From Smaragdicoccus niigatensis DSM 44881 = NBRC 103563 (GTDB lineage: Bacteria > Actinomycetota > Actinomycetes > Mycobacteriales > Mycobacteriaceae): a stretch of DNA of 64,000 nucleotides. The stretch's first letter is position 1; every line of letters begins with the position of its first letter. The stretch spans positions 1 to 64,000 of the forward strand of contig NZ_AQXZ01000019.1 of assembly GCF_000380645.1 (NCBI RefSeq), read 5' to 3'. Shown one piece after another: positions 37,459 to 45,344 of this stretch. A program made the translations under genes and the position numbers. The notes under the pieces are model-generated. The model did no database searches. It was not told where the DNA came from and saw only the letters and a program-made list of their open reading frames with translations.

Positions 37459-37660
37459 GGCTGTAGTTCTCACTCTCAATTGCCGGTTGTCACGGGATGC
37501 CAGGCTGGCTCCCGCCCTGGCGTCTCTGGCGCCGTCAGAACCGCACCCGAAGGTCCGGACCAGCTGACGGCTGACTCACACGGTTCGCCCGAAAGGGACG
37601 AGACAATGTGCGCGAGACGCGCGAAGTCGACCCCAACTGTTCACACAGCTGAAGCCGCAC
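37459..37660 (-). promoter_or_regulatory. Long structured leader of rpsB-tsf mRNA
   Basis: About 200 untranslated bases lie between the predicted start site and the rpsB ATG. They contain two stems: GCCAGG/CCTGGC (37499-37521) and GCCGTCAG/CTGACGGC (37531-37571). This is consistent with an autoregulatory S2-binding leader, which is an inference. No small ORF is evident. Together with the promoter this accounts for the 311-base gap up to the M23 gene. Confidence 0.4.
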
Positions 37661-37665
37661 CGGTT

Positions 37666-37695
37666 AGTGTACGGCCTCACAACGCATCCGCTCAA
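37666..37695 (-). promoter_or_regulatory. Promoter of rpsB-tsf
   Basis: On the minus strand, -35 TTGAGC (37695-37690), an 18-base spacer, and -10 TACACT (37671-37666). Both hexamers are close to the housekeeping sigma consensus. Confidence 0.6.
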
Positions 37696-37769
37696 ACCGG
37701 AATCCGGGGTTATCCACAACCCCGCAACCGTGCCTTCCCTCGAGTCGGCACGCAGGGTGCGATAGACCC

Positions 37770-38249
37770 GTGTCGATCCTCGTCCGGCTCCTCTGCCCAG
37801 TCCTCACAGCCCTCGCTTGCGCCGCCCCGGCGGGCGCCCAAACCCCTTGGGAATGGCCGGTTCCCGCACCACGCGCCATAGTCCGCGGGTTTGACAACCC
37901 ACCGCAGAACTGGCTGCCCGGTCACCGCGGCGTCGATCTCGGCACCGTCTCCGGCGCCACCGTTCGAGCCGCTGGTGCCGGGCGGGTCGTCTTCGCGGGC
38001 AATGTCGGCGGTAAGCCGGTCGTGTCGATCGAGCATCGCGACGGCTTGCGCACGACCTATGAACCGGTCACCGCCACTGTCGAAACCGGCACCGTTGTGG
38101 AGCCTGGTCAGCCGATCGGCGTCGTTGTTGCCGGACATCCGGAGTGCGCCGCGACCGCGTGCTTGCACTGGGGGCTTCGGCGCGGAGACGACTACCTCGA
38201 TCCGCTTCAATTGGTGAGACCGCGTCAGATTCGGTTGAAACCGCTCTAG
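37770..38249 (+). CDS. Secreted M23/LytM-type peptidase-like protein (Rv2891-like)
   Basis: A 159-aa exported protein. Residues 1-23 are a signal peptide (hydrophobic core ending AAPAGA). The rest is a minimal LytM domain with the zinc motif HxxxD (GHRGVDL, His52 and Asp56) and a C-terminal LHWGLRRGDDYLDPLQLV. Family members normally end with HxH (often HLH); here the first position is Cys131 and only His133 remains. Zinc binding is possible, but catalysis is uncertain and the protein might instead regulate other hydrolases. It starts at GTG (37770). The position between rpsB and xerC is as in M. tuberculosis. Confidence 0.85.
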   Translation: MSILVRLLCPVLTALACAAPAGAQTPWEWPVPAPRAIVRGFDNPPQNWLPGHRGVDLGTVSGATVRAAGAGRVVFAGNVGGKPVVSIEHRDGLRTTYEPVTATVETGTVVEPGQPIGVVVAGHPECAATACLHWGLRRGDDYLDPLQLVRPRQIRLKPL

Positions 38250-38261
38250 GACAGACAAGGC

Positions 38262-39170
38262 CTAGGCGCGCGGATGAGCCTGGTCGTGCACCGCTCGCAG
38301 CCGCGCCACGGACACGTGGGTATAGATCTGCGTCGTCGCCAGACTCGCGTGGCCGAGGAGTTCCTGAACGACTCGCAGATCCGCGCCGCCTTCGAGCAGG
38401 TGGGTCGCCGCGGTGTGCCGAAGGCCGTGCGGCCCCATGTCCGGGGCGCCCGGAACCGCTGCGATCGCTTCATGCACGACCGTGCGAACCTGACGAGCGT
38501 CGAGACGCCCTCCCCTGGCACCCAGGAATACGGCGTCGCCCGACTTCGCCGTCGCGATCTCGGGGCGGCCACGATCGATCCACGCCTTCGCGGCGTCGCG
38601 CGCCGGCAATCCGAAGGGCACGGTCCGTTGCTTGTCGCCCTTGCCCGTCACCCGGACCAGGCACTGCGAGAGGTCGAGGTCGGGAATGTCGATGCCGCAC
38701 AGCTCACTCACGCGGATTCCGGTCGCGTAGAGCAGTTCGATGATGAGACGGTCGCGCAGCGCCATCGGGTCCTCTTGCCGCGCACCGGACTCCGCGGCCG
38801 CCACTAAAGCGCTCGCGTGGTTTTCGCGCAGGACCGGCGGCAGCGTGCGATTCGGGCGCGGGCCCTGCAGTCGAACGCCTGGATCGTCCGGCAGCCGCTC
38901 CGTCTTGGCGAGCCACGCCGTGAAGGTACGAATCGACGCCACTCGCCGCGCCAATGTCGTGCGCGCCGCACCGTTCGCCGACTGATGGGCCAGCCAGGCG
39001 CGCAGGACGATGAGCGTCAGCGGACCGTCACCGCGTTCCGCCACGAATTCGATGAACGACCGCGCGTCGGTGAGGTAAGCCCTCACCGTGTGCGGAGAGC
39101 GCCGTCGCGCGTACGCGAGGTAGTCCGCGTAGTCCTCGAGCGAGGACTCCAGCATGGCGACGGTACTCAC
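38262..39170 (-). CDS. xerC: Tyrosine recombinase XerC
   Basis: About 302 aa, chromosome dimer resolution recombinase acting with XerD at dif. The N-terminal SAM-like core-binding domain reads [20 protein letters not shown]. The catalytic domain has all six residues: Arg in [10 protein letters not shown], Lys in [16 protein letters not shown] (His and Arg), the later His in [10 protein letters not shown] and the nucleophile Tyr in [10 protein letters not shown]. The C-terminus [11 protein letters not shown] is nearly that of mycobacterial XerC. The start is uncertain: the open frame reaches 39218, and I prefer GTG 39170 by comparison with homologues, with ATG 39155 as an alternative. Confidence 0.95.
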   Translation of the reverse strand: MSTVAMLESSLEDYADYLAYARRRSPHTVRAYLTDARSFIEFVAERGDGPLTLIVLRAWLAHQSANGAARTTLARRVASIRTFTAWLAKTERLPDDPGVRLQGPRPNRTLPPVLRENHASALVAAAESGARQEDPMALRDRLIIELLYATGIRVSELCGIDIPDLDLSQCLVRVTGKGDKQRTVPFGLPARDAAKAWIDRGRPEIATAKSGDAVFLGARGGRLDARQVRTVVHEAIAAVPGAPDMGPHGLRHTAATHLLEGGADLRVVQELLGHASLATTQIYTHVSVARLRAVHDQAHPRA

Positions 39171-39367
39171 GTGGTCAAACGTCGCGCTCACCATCGTCGC
39201 GGGCAAGCAGGCGCGCACGATCGAGACGGAATCTGCACATTCCCACCTTTTTCGGCGACATGGTTAGCGGAATGTTTGACACCCGTAATGAAGGGAATAG
39301 GACCTAGCGGTACTCTCGCGAATATTCCGGACCGGAACTCGCCTCGAATCCGAAAGGACAACGACAC

Positions 39368-39712
39368 ATGGCCCGCACGGTGACCGTGAACCTCGTGGAC
39401 GACATCGACGGCGTCACACCCGCCGACGAAACCGTCCACTTCTCCTTCGACGGCTCCGAATTCGTCATCGACCTGTGCGAATCCAACGCCGCTGAACTGC
39501 GGGAACAGTTGGAAGAGTGGATCTCCCACGCTCGCCGGGTCAGCGGCCGCGCACGCAAGCGTGGCACCGGACTCAACGCCGCAGCCGCCGCCGGCCCGAT
39601 TCCGACAGTCGAAATCCGGGAATGGGCCCGGAAAAACGGCTACGGAGTCGCCAGCCGCGGACGAATTCCAGCAGACGTCGTCGAGGCTTATCAATCGAGG
39701 ATTGCTGGGTAA
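39368..39712 (+). CDS. lsr2: Lsr2-family nucleoid-associated protein
   Basis: A 114-aa H-NS-like DNA-bridging protein. The N-terminal dimerisation domain ([25 protein letters not shown]... [16 protein letters not shown], ~4-58) is joined by an Ala-rich linker to a C-terminal AT-groove-binding domain, [19 protein letters not shown] then IPADVVEAY, with the RGR hook (98-100). Lsr2 silences AT-rich and acquired DNA. The principal lsr2 of mycobacteria (Rv3597c) is elsewhere in the genome, so this is probably a second copy inserted between xerC and dprA. AAAGGA lies nine bases before the ATG. The 197-base upstream gap has TTGACA-N16-TAGGAC as a possible promoter. A perfect terminator hairpin overlaps the stop. 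Confidence 0.93.
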   Translation: MARTVTVNLVDDIDGVTPADETVHFSFDGSEFVIDLCESNAAELREQLEEWISHARRVSGRARKRGTGLNAAAAAGPIPTVEIREWARKNGYGVASRGRIPADVVEAYQSRIAG

Positions 39713-39745
39713 TTGCTTGTCCTCCATTCGAAGGACAAGCAATTA
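39710..39745. terminator. Bidirectional terminator between lsr2 and dprA
   Basis: A perfect 14-bp stem, TAATTGCTTGTCCT and AGGACAAGCAATTA, with an eight-base loop. It starts at the TAA stop of lsr2 and ends eight bases before the dprA stop, serving both convergent genes. Confidence 0.88.
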
Positions 39746-39753
39746 CACCCTGG

Positions 39754-40863
39754 TCAGGACGCCTCCGCCTGCTTGGCACGCCGCCACCGGAGGCCACTGA
39801 CACGCGCCTCACCTTGCAATTCGAGCCTCGGCAAGATGGCACGAACCCGTGCGGCGTCGACTCCAGACCGCTGCGCGATGCGCTCGACGTCGACTCCCGC
39901 ACCTCTCGTGGGCAAGGCTGCCGCAACCGCCACTTCGTCAGGCTCACGGTCGGACGAGTCGCCGAATGGAAGATGCATCGGCGCAGCCGCGGCAAGGACG
40001 TCGTGCGCCGAGGTCACCAGCGACGCCTCGCCTTGCCGGATCATCGAGTGACAACCCACCGATGTCGCGGACTCGACTGACCCCGGTACCGCCAATGCCT
40101 GACGCCCGAGCCGACGGGCCCACTTGACCGTGTTTCGAGCACCGGATCGGTGTCCAGCCTCGACGACGACCGTCACCTCCGACAAGGCCGCGATCAGTCG
40201 ATTGCGCTCGAGAAACCGCTGTTTGGCTGCCGAAACCCCCGGTGCGTACTCGCTGATCACCAACCCGGACCTCGCCACCTCGTCGAGCAGTTGAGCGTGC
40301 GCTGCCGGATAAGGAAGATCCACCCCACAGGCCACCACGGCGACGGTGATCGATCCCTCAGCCAAGGCCACCCGGTGCGCGGCCGCGTCGATTCCGAAGG
40401 CACCGCCCGAAACGATCGTCCAGCCGGCGGCGGCCACTCCGCTGACGATCTCCGCGGTGACGTAGCGACCGTAGGCGCTGGGCGCCCGCGTACCCACGAC
40501 CGCAATCGAGCGGTCGCAAAGATCCGACACACTCGCGCTGCCTCGGACCCACAAGGCAATTGGCGGAGCCGACGACGCGCCACCGCCGAACGCCAGGAAC
40601 CGGAAGGCGGGCCAGTCTGGATCGTCCGGTGTCACGAGCCGCCCACCACATCGAGTGATCGCGTCGAGGTGCTCGACCGACCGATCCTCTCGACCGCGCT
40701 GCAGCGCGGCCTCCCGCAGCGGAGTGGGTAGCTCCTTCTCCCGGATTGCCCGCGCCGCTTCGACCGGTCCCACCGCGTCGATCAGGGCGGACAGAGCCGG
40801 ACTCGGCCCCTGCGCGACGTGGGACAGGAACGCCCAGGCCAGGGATCGCTCGTCGGTGTTCAC
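39754..40863 (-). CDS. dprA: DNA-processing protein DprA
   Basis: A 369-aa protein that binds single-stranded DNA and loads RecA during uptake of transforming DNA. The Rossmann-like core has IAVVGTRAPSAYGRYVTAEI, TIVSGGAFGIDAAAHRVAL, VVACGVDLPYPAAH, ISEYAPG and RFLERNRLIAALSEVTVVVEA followed by GARNTVKWARRLGRQALAVP. An N-terminal SAM-like segment and a C-terminal winged helix (EVAVAAALPTRGAGVDVERI...) flank it. It starts at GTG (40863), overlapping the comM-like stop (GTGA). The yraN-yifB-dprA cluster is conserved in mycobacteria. Confidence 0.95.
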   Translation of the reverse strand: MNTDERSLAWAFLSHVAQGPSPALSALIDAVGPVEAARAIREKELPTPLREAALQRGREDRSVEHLDAITRCGGRLVTPDDPDWPAFRFLAFGGGASSAPPIALWVRGSASVSDLCDRSIAVVGTRAPSAYGRYVTAEIVSGVAAAGWTIVSGGAFGIDAAAHRVALAEGSITVAVVACGVDLPYPAAHAQLLDEVARSGLVISEYAPGVSAAKQRFLERNRLIAALSEVTVVVEAGHRSGARNTVKWARRLGRQALAVPGSVESATSVGCHSMIRQGEASLVTSAHDVLAAAAPMHLPFGDSSDREPDEVAVAAALPTRGAGVDVERIAQRSGVDAARVRAILPRLELQGEARVSGLRWRRAKQAEAS

Positions 40864-42368
40864 GCCGACCCCCGTTCCCGGAACATGAGCGCCGACGCGA
40901 CATCGTCGGGCTTCAGCGCAGTACCGCCGCGGAGATCGCAGATAGACCAGGCGACGCGCAACGTACGGTCGGCTCCGCGAGCCGTCAACAGGCCGCGTCG
41001 CATGCCCGTCTCCAGATCAGCGATCGCCCGGTTGCTCGGCCGAAAGCGTCCGCGAAGGACGTTTCCCGGTACTTCGGCGTTCGTGGTCCAGCCGAAGCTC
41101 TGCCATCGTTCTGCTGCCGCACAGCGGGCCGCAACGACTCTAGATCGAACGACGCTGGTCGGCTCCCCGTCCGCGTCGAGCAGCCGGCCCGACGCTTCCG
41201 GGCGCATGACGATCTTGAGATCAACACGGTCCATCAGAGGCCCCGATATGCGTCCCAGGTAGCGCGACCGCAGGGTCGACTGACACGTGCAGTCCTTGTC
41301 CTTGGCCGCAGCGCACGGACAGGGATTGGCCGCCAAGATCAACTGGAACCGTGCCGGATAGCGAGCCACCCCATCACGTCTGGCGATTCGAACTTCGCCC
41401 TCCTCGATCGGCGTTCGCAAGGCGTCGAGAACTCGCGTCCCGAATTCCGGGCATTCGTCGAGAAACAGGATCCCGCGATGCGCCCGACTGACGGCTCCCG
41501 GTCGAGCCATTCCGGTCCCGCCGCCGATCAACGAAGTGATCGTCGACGTGTGGTGTGGTGCCACGAACGGTGGGTTCGTGACGAGTGGCTCCTTGGGGTC
41601 GAGGATGCCGGCGACCGAATGGATCGCCGACACCTCGATCGACTCTCGTTCCGACAACACCGGCAGTAGCCCCGGGATACGTTGCGCGATCATCGTCTTT
41701 CCCGTCCCGGGCGGGCCGACAAGCATCATGTTGTGACCTCCGGCCGCAGAGACCTCAGCGGCCCACCGCGCCTCAACTTGCCCGACGATATCCACCAGGT
41801 CCGGCCCAGGTGCGCGACTCGGCGCCACTGACCCCGTCGGCTCGACTAGCGATCCTTCGCCGCGCAGCCACTGACAAACGTGCCGCAATGTTTCTGCGCC
41901 GAAGACTTCGATGTCGTCGACCAGAGCCGCCTCCGTGAGCGACTCCACCGGAACAACGACGCGCGCGAAGCCCTCCGTGCGAGCCGCGAGGACCGCCGGA
42001 AGCACCCCACGAACCGCGCGGACGCGACCGTCGAGGGCAAGTTCGCCGAGCAGGATCGTTCCAGCCAGGCGATGGTCGGGAAGTTCACCGGAGGCGTTCA
42101 ACGCGGCGATCGCCAACGCGAGGTCGTAGACCGACCCGACCTTCGGCAGCATCGCGGGCGAGAGCGCCAGAGTGACCCGACTTTCCGGCCACTTCTCCCC
42201 CGAATTGGTGACCGCCGCCCGAATTCGGTCCCGCGCCTCCGACAGCGCAGTGTCCGGCAGGCCAACAAGACTCACACCGGGCAGACCCCGGCCGACGTCA
42301 GCCTCGATCTCCACGAGCTGACCGTCGACGCCCGTCACCGCGACCGAGAATGCACGCCCGAGTGCCAT
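40860..42368 (-). CDS. YifB/ComM-family Mg-chelatase-like AAA+ ATPase
   Basis: A 502-aa protein. The N-terminal Lon-protease-like S5 fold (FSVAVTGVDGQLVEIEADVGRGLPGVSLVGLPD split over ~8-40, ALSPAMLPKVGSVYDLALAI) precedes an AAA+ module with Walker A GPPGTGKTMIAQRIPG, Walker B GILFLDECPEF and sensor ILAANPCPCAA. Cys-rich positions (PCPCAAAKDKDCTC) are characteristic of ComM. ComM is a helicase promoting branch migration during integration of transforming DNA, consistent with dprA next to it. The ATG shares a base with the yraN stop (TGATG). Confidence 0.94.
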   Translation of the reverse strand: MALGRAFSVAVTGVDGQLVEIEADVGRGLPGVSLVGLPDTALSEARDRIRAAVTNSGEKWPESRVTLALSPAMLPKVGSVYDLALAIAALNASGELPDHRLAGTILLGELALDGRVRAVRGVLPAVLAARTEGFARVVVPVESLTEAALVDDIEVFGAETLRHVCQWLRGEGSLVEPTGSVAPSRAPGPDLVDIVGQVEARWAAEVSAAGGHNMMLVGPPGTGKTMIAQRIPGLLPVLSERESIEVSAIHSVAGILDPKEPLVTNPPFVAPHHTSTITSLIGGGTGMARPGAVSRAHRGILFLDECPEFGTRVLDALRTPIEEGEVRIARRDGVARYPARFQLILAANPCPCAAAKDKDCTCQSTLRSRYLGRISGPLMDRVDLKIVMRPEASGRLLDADGEPTSVVRSRVVAARCAAAERWQSFGWTTNAEVPGNVLRGRFRPSNRAIADLETGMRRGLLTARGADRTLRVAWSICDLRGGTALKPDDVASALMFRERGSA

Positions 42369-42724
42369 CAGAACGCACCCCGCACGTGCTGAACCACCGG
42401 GCGATAGCCACGGCGCGCGACCACCGCGACGACGTCAAAGCGCACCCGGCGCCACGGCCGAGTCTGTTCACTGAGCCAGATACCGGCCAGTCGGCGGAGG
42501 CGTTGCTGTTTGCGAGCCGTCACGGCTTCTTCGGGACGGCCGTATCCGTCGCCCGTTCGCGTCTTGACCTCGACAAACACGATGTCGGAGCCATCTGCGG
42601 CGACGACGTCGAGTTCGCCGTGCCGACAGCGCCAGTTGCGGTCGAGGACTTGGAGTCCGATTGCTTCGAGAAATTCCACCGCGAGGTCTTCGCCCCGGGT
42701 GCCGATGTCTTGATTGGTTGCCAC
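42368..42724 (-). CDS. YraN family (UPF0102) putative endonuclease
   Basis: A 118-aa Holliday-junction-resolvase-like PD-(D/E)XK protein. It shows GTRGEDLAVEFLEAIGLQVL, then NWRCRHGELDVVAADGSDIV with E..LD core, FVEVKTRTGDGYGRPEEAV with ExK, and RRLRRLAGIWLSEQ. Function unverified. It is translationally coupled to the comM-like and dprA genes, which suggests a DNA-uptake or recombination role. The 99 bases upstream, before the DUF2469 gene's stop, show no feature I can name. Confidence 0.9.
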   Translation of the reverse strand: MATNQDIGTRGEDLAVEFLEAIGLQVLDRNWRCRHGELDVVAADGSDIVFVEVKTRTGDGYGRPEEAVTARKQQRLRRLAGIWLSEQTRPWRRVRFDVVAVVARRGYRPVVQHVRGAF

Positions 42725-42823
42725 GCGCTCAGGCTGCCGAGGGCCTCGGACAACCTTCGACCACTGACCCGCAGCGACCGCCGACCCTGTGGAATGCTCC
42801 GACTCGGGTAAAGAACGCCGAGA

Positions 42824-43129
42824 CTACTGCGGCAGGCGCAGGTCCGTCTTCTCGAGTTCCTCGATGTTGACGTCCTTGAAAGTGATCACTCGGACGTGCT
42901 TGACGAACCGGGCCGGGCGATACATGTCCCATACCCAGGCGTCCGACATCCGGACCTCGAAGTAGACCTCACCGCCGGCGTTCTGCGGCAGCAGCTCGAC
43001 CGAATTCGCCAGGTAGAAGCGTCGTTCGGTCTCAACGACGTACGTGAACTGACCGACCACGTCCTTGTACTCGCGGTACAGGGACAGCTCCATCTCGGTC
43101 TCGTACCGCTCGACGTCTTCAGCACTCAT
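42824..43129 (-). CDS. DUF2469 protein (Rv2901c-like)
   Basis: A 101-aa, highly charged cytoplasmic protein of unknown function, restricted to Actinobacteria and always next to rnhB. The sequence [39 protein letters not shown] and [20 protein letters not shown] followed by [19 protein letters not shown] is very close to mycobacterial homologues. The start overlaps the rnhB stop (ATGA), so the two are coupled. Confidence 0.93.
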   Translation of the reverse strand: MSAEDVERYETEMELSLYREYKDVVGQFTYVVETERRFYLANSVELLPQNAGGEVYFEVRMSDAWVWDMYRPARFVKHVRVITFKDVNIEELEKTDLRLPQ

Positions 43130-43887
43130 AGATAGTGCAATCCTCCTGGCATCGGTTGATACCCATCATCGTCCACCGAGAGTGGATCAGCTAATCCGTC
43201 GGCCCCCGCGAAACGGCGGCCGCGAACGTTGCGAAACGACAGTCTGTGCTCACTACTTGGACCCAGTTCGGCAAGCGCCGCCGTGTGGATTGCGGTGCTG
43301 TAGCCCTTATGGATCGCGAACCCGTAGCCCGGGATCTGCTTGTCCATCTCGACCATGATGCGGTCGCGCGTGACCTTCGCGAGGATGCTCGCCGCCGCGA
43401 TACACGCGGCGCTGGCATCACCGCCGACGACCGCAAGCGACGGTGCGGGCAGACCCGGAACGCGGAAGCCATCGGTGAGGACGTACTCCGGCTTCGGGTC
43501 GAGGGCCGACACCGCCCGGCGCATGCCTTCAATATTCGAGACGTGCAGGCCGATCGTATCGATCTCCCACGCCGGCACCGCGATCACCGACCAGGCCAGT
43601 GCGAGGCGCTTGATCACGGGGAACAGCGCTTCGCGTTCCGGCTCAGTCAAGCGTTTTGAATCGTCGAGCCCAGCAAGCGAGGACTGCGGCCGCGGCGCCA
43701 GAACACACGCGGCGATCACCAATGGACCCGCACACGCTCCGCGTCCCGCTTCGTCAGCCCCAGCGATGGGCCCGAGGCCGCTGCGATGCAGCGTTGCCTC
43801 GATCGTGCGCAATCCCGCAGACCTGCGCACGATGGTCCGAGGCGGCCAACTCTCCCGAGCCGGCCGCACGACCGTCCGAAGTGCCAT
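43126..43887 (-). CDS. rnhB: Ribonuclease HII
   Basis: A 253-aa endonuclease removing ribonucleotides from DNA. It has the DEAGRG motif ([19 protein letters not shown]), [13 protein letters not shown], a [11 protein letters not shown] acidic segment, [21 protein letters not shown] and [18 protein letters not shown]. These give the DEDD metal site and the GRG ribose-sensing motif. An N-terminal basic extension of ~35 residues precedes the core, as in mycobacteria. I chose the ATG at 43887; the preceding TTG is in frame but less likely. The order lepB-rnhB-DUF2469 is conserved. Confidence 0.95.
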   Translation of the reverse strand: MALRTVVRPARESWPPRTIVRRSAGLRTIEATLHRSGLGPIAGADEAGRGACAGPLVIAACVLAPRPQSSLAGLDDSKRLTEPEREALFPVIKRLALAWSVIAVPAWEIDTIGLHVSNIEGMRRAVSALDPKPEYVLTDGFRVPGLPAPSLAVVGGDASAACIAAASILAKVTRDRIMVEMDKQIPGYGFAIHKGYSTAIHTAALAELGPSSEHRLSFRNVRGRRFAGADGLADPLSVDDDGYQPMPGGLHYL

Positions 43888-43896
43888 CAACCAACC

Positions 43897-44742
43897 TTAG
43901 TTCGCCTGGATGTCCGGCGAATGGATCACTCCCATGCGGCTCGGCGGCAACACGACGAACACCGCCTTGCCCCGCACGTTGCCGATCGGGACGGTGCCAG
44001 TGGCCTCGGCGTCACCCATGTAGTCCGCCGCATCCTTGTCGCATCGTGGCAGCTCCGGATGGATCACGCAGCTGTGGAAACGCGAGTCGGCCGAGTTGTT
44101 CCGGTTGTCGCCCATGACCCAGAGACGTCCGGCGGGAACCGTGACGGCCGGGAAACAACGCGGCGACTTCGACTCGGTCTTGCAGTCCTGCTGACCCGGG
44201 ATGAAGGGGAAGTCGGTCTTGACGTACGGCTCATCGAGCGGCTTGCCATCGACGAGGATTCGACCTTGCTCATCACAGCATTCGACGGTCTGGCCGCCGG
44301 TGGCGATGACGCGCTTGACGAGGTCGTTCTCATCTGGCGGCACGATGCCGATGAAGGCACCGGCGTTCTGGAGGGCGCGGATCGCGGGGTTGTGCGAGCG
44401 GATCGAAACGTACGCGCCGTTCCACGAATCAGGTCCCAGGAAGACGACCACGTCGCCTGCTTTCGGGTCTCCGAAGCGATAGCTGATCTTCTCGACGACG
44501 ATCCGGTCGCCGGTGCAGCCGGCGCAACCATGCAGCGTGGGCTCCATCGACTCGGAAGGGATCAGATAAACCCGCGCGATGAACGTCTGAAGCAAGAAGG
44601 TCAGCGCGAGCGCGATGATGATGAGAATCGGCAGCTCACGCCAAAAAGACTTCGGCTTATCGCTTTTCCCGTTACCGGCGGGCTCGTCTTGAGTTGCCGG
44701 AATACGGAAAGAGCCGGTGGACTCGGCGGCTTGATCGGACAC
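43897..44742 (-). CDS. lepB: Signal peptidase I
   Basis: A 281-aa membrane serine protease that removes Sec signal peptides. A 35-residue cytoplasmic N-terminus leads to one TM (LPILIIIALALTFLLQTFIA) and the catalytic domain outside: Ser in IPSESMEPTL, Lys in LVKRVIATGG, and box E GDNRNNSADSR. Three Cys-containing loops (HGCAGCTGD, ECCDEQG) are present. It starts at GTG (44742), which sits in the loop of a stem (TGATCGG/CCGATCA) that is itself enclosed by a 13-bp stem. It follows rplS by 64 bases. Confidence 0.95.
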   Translation of the reverse strand: MSDQAAESTGSFRIPATQDEPAGNGKSDKPKSFWRELPILIIIALALTFLLQTFIARVYLIPSESMEPTLHGCAGCTGDRIVVEKISYRFGDPKAGDVVVFLGPDSWNGAYVSIRSHNPAIRALQNAGAFIGIVPPDENDLVKRVIATGGQTVECCDEQGRILVDGKPLDEPYVKTDFPFIPGQQDCKTESKSPRCFPAVTVPAGRLWVMGDNRNNSADSRFHSCVIHPELPRCDKDAADYMGDAEATGTVPIGNVRGKAVFVVLPPSRMGVIHSPDIQAN

Positions 44743-44772
44743 CCGATCAGCCTAACCATGTCCACCGGCTCT
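44710..44772 (-). promoter_or_regulatory. Nested hairpin enclosing the lepB start codon
   Basis: Outer arms AGAGCCGGTGGAC (44710-44722) and GTCCACCGGCTCT (44760-44772) pair perfectly over 13 bases. Inside, TGATCGG and CCGATCA form a seven-base stem whose four-base loop contains the lepB GTG. The structure could end rplS transcription or block lepB translation. Confidence 0.7.
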
Positions 44773-44806
44773 GGAGAGCGAGGGCTCACCTGCGCTCAGG
44801 AAAGAT

Positions 44807-45148
44807 TCAGCGCTTTTCCTTGATCTTGGCAGCCTTGCCACGGAGGTCGCGCAGGTAGTAGAGCTTCGCACGACGAACGTCACCGCGAGTCACGACCTCG
44901 ATGCGGTCGATGTTGGGGCTGTGCACCGGGAAGGTGCGCTCGACGCCGACACCGAACGAGATCTTGCGAACGGTGAAGGTCTCGCGGATGCCGCCACCCT
45001 GGCGACGGATCACGACGCCCTTGAAGACCTGCACGCGCTCCTTCGAGCCTTCAATAACCTTGACGTGCACGTTGAGGGTGTCACCGGCGCGGAAGGCCGG
45101 GATGTCGTCGCGCAGCGACTGGGCGTCGACGATGTCCAGGGTGTTCAT
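44807..45148 (-). CDS. rplS: 50S ribosomal protein L19
   Basis: A 113-aa ribosomal protein near the 30S-50S interface. The sequence [59 protein letters not shown] and [20 protein letters not shown] is diagnostic. The start is ATG (45148). In mycobacteria the upstream genes are lppW, trmD and rimM; here the PKS operon lies directly upstream on the same strand, separated by ~196 bases of structured sequence. Confidence 0.97.
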   Translation of the reverse strand: MNTLDIVDAQSLRDDIPAFRAGDTLNVHVKVIEGSKERVQVFKGVVIRRQGGGIRETFTVRKISFGVGVERTFPVHSPNIDRIEVVTRGDVRRAKLYYLRDLRGKAAKIKEKR

Positions 45149-45178
45149 GTCTATGTCTCACATTCTTGATGTGTGCGA

Positions 45179-45278
45179 GCAGAGGAACCTGGCGGCGGTC
45201 TGCAAGACCCACTCGACCGGTTCGTGCTCCTGCCATGGCGGGCTGTCTGTAGGCACACGTGTGCTCAGACAACCCCGC
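45179..45278 (-). promoter_or_regulatory. Structured sequence between the sulfotransferase gene and rplS (leader and/or operon end)
   Basis: Two hairpins fill most of the 196-base gap. One (45238-45278) has GCGGG/CCCGC and TGTCTG/CAGACA stems around the palindrome GCACACGTGTGC. The other (45179-45233) joins GCAGAGGAACC to GGTTC...GCTCCTGC and encloses GGTCT/AGACC. Neither is followed by a T run on the minus strand. They may form the L19 leader, with a weak -10 CACAAT at 45280-45285, or end the PKS transcript. Confidence 0.4.
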
Positions 45279-45344
45279 AATTGTGCCAGATAGAAGGGCT
45301 ATTCACGAAATCACCGGAGTGCTCGCCGGTTAATACGCCGCCGT

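Noticed and set aside
45179-45236. A tRNA-Cys-like stretch: a GCA triplet in a small stem-loop and GGTTCG followed by a partial acceptor complement
   Set aside because: The segment is too short, there is no D arm, the acceptor pairing is incomplete and the anticodon loop has only three bases. It is better explained as a hairpin in the rplS leader.
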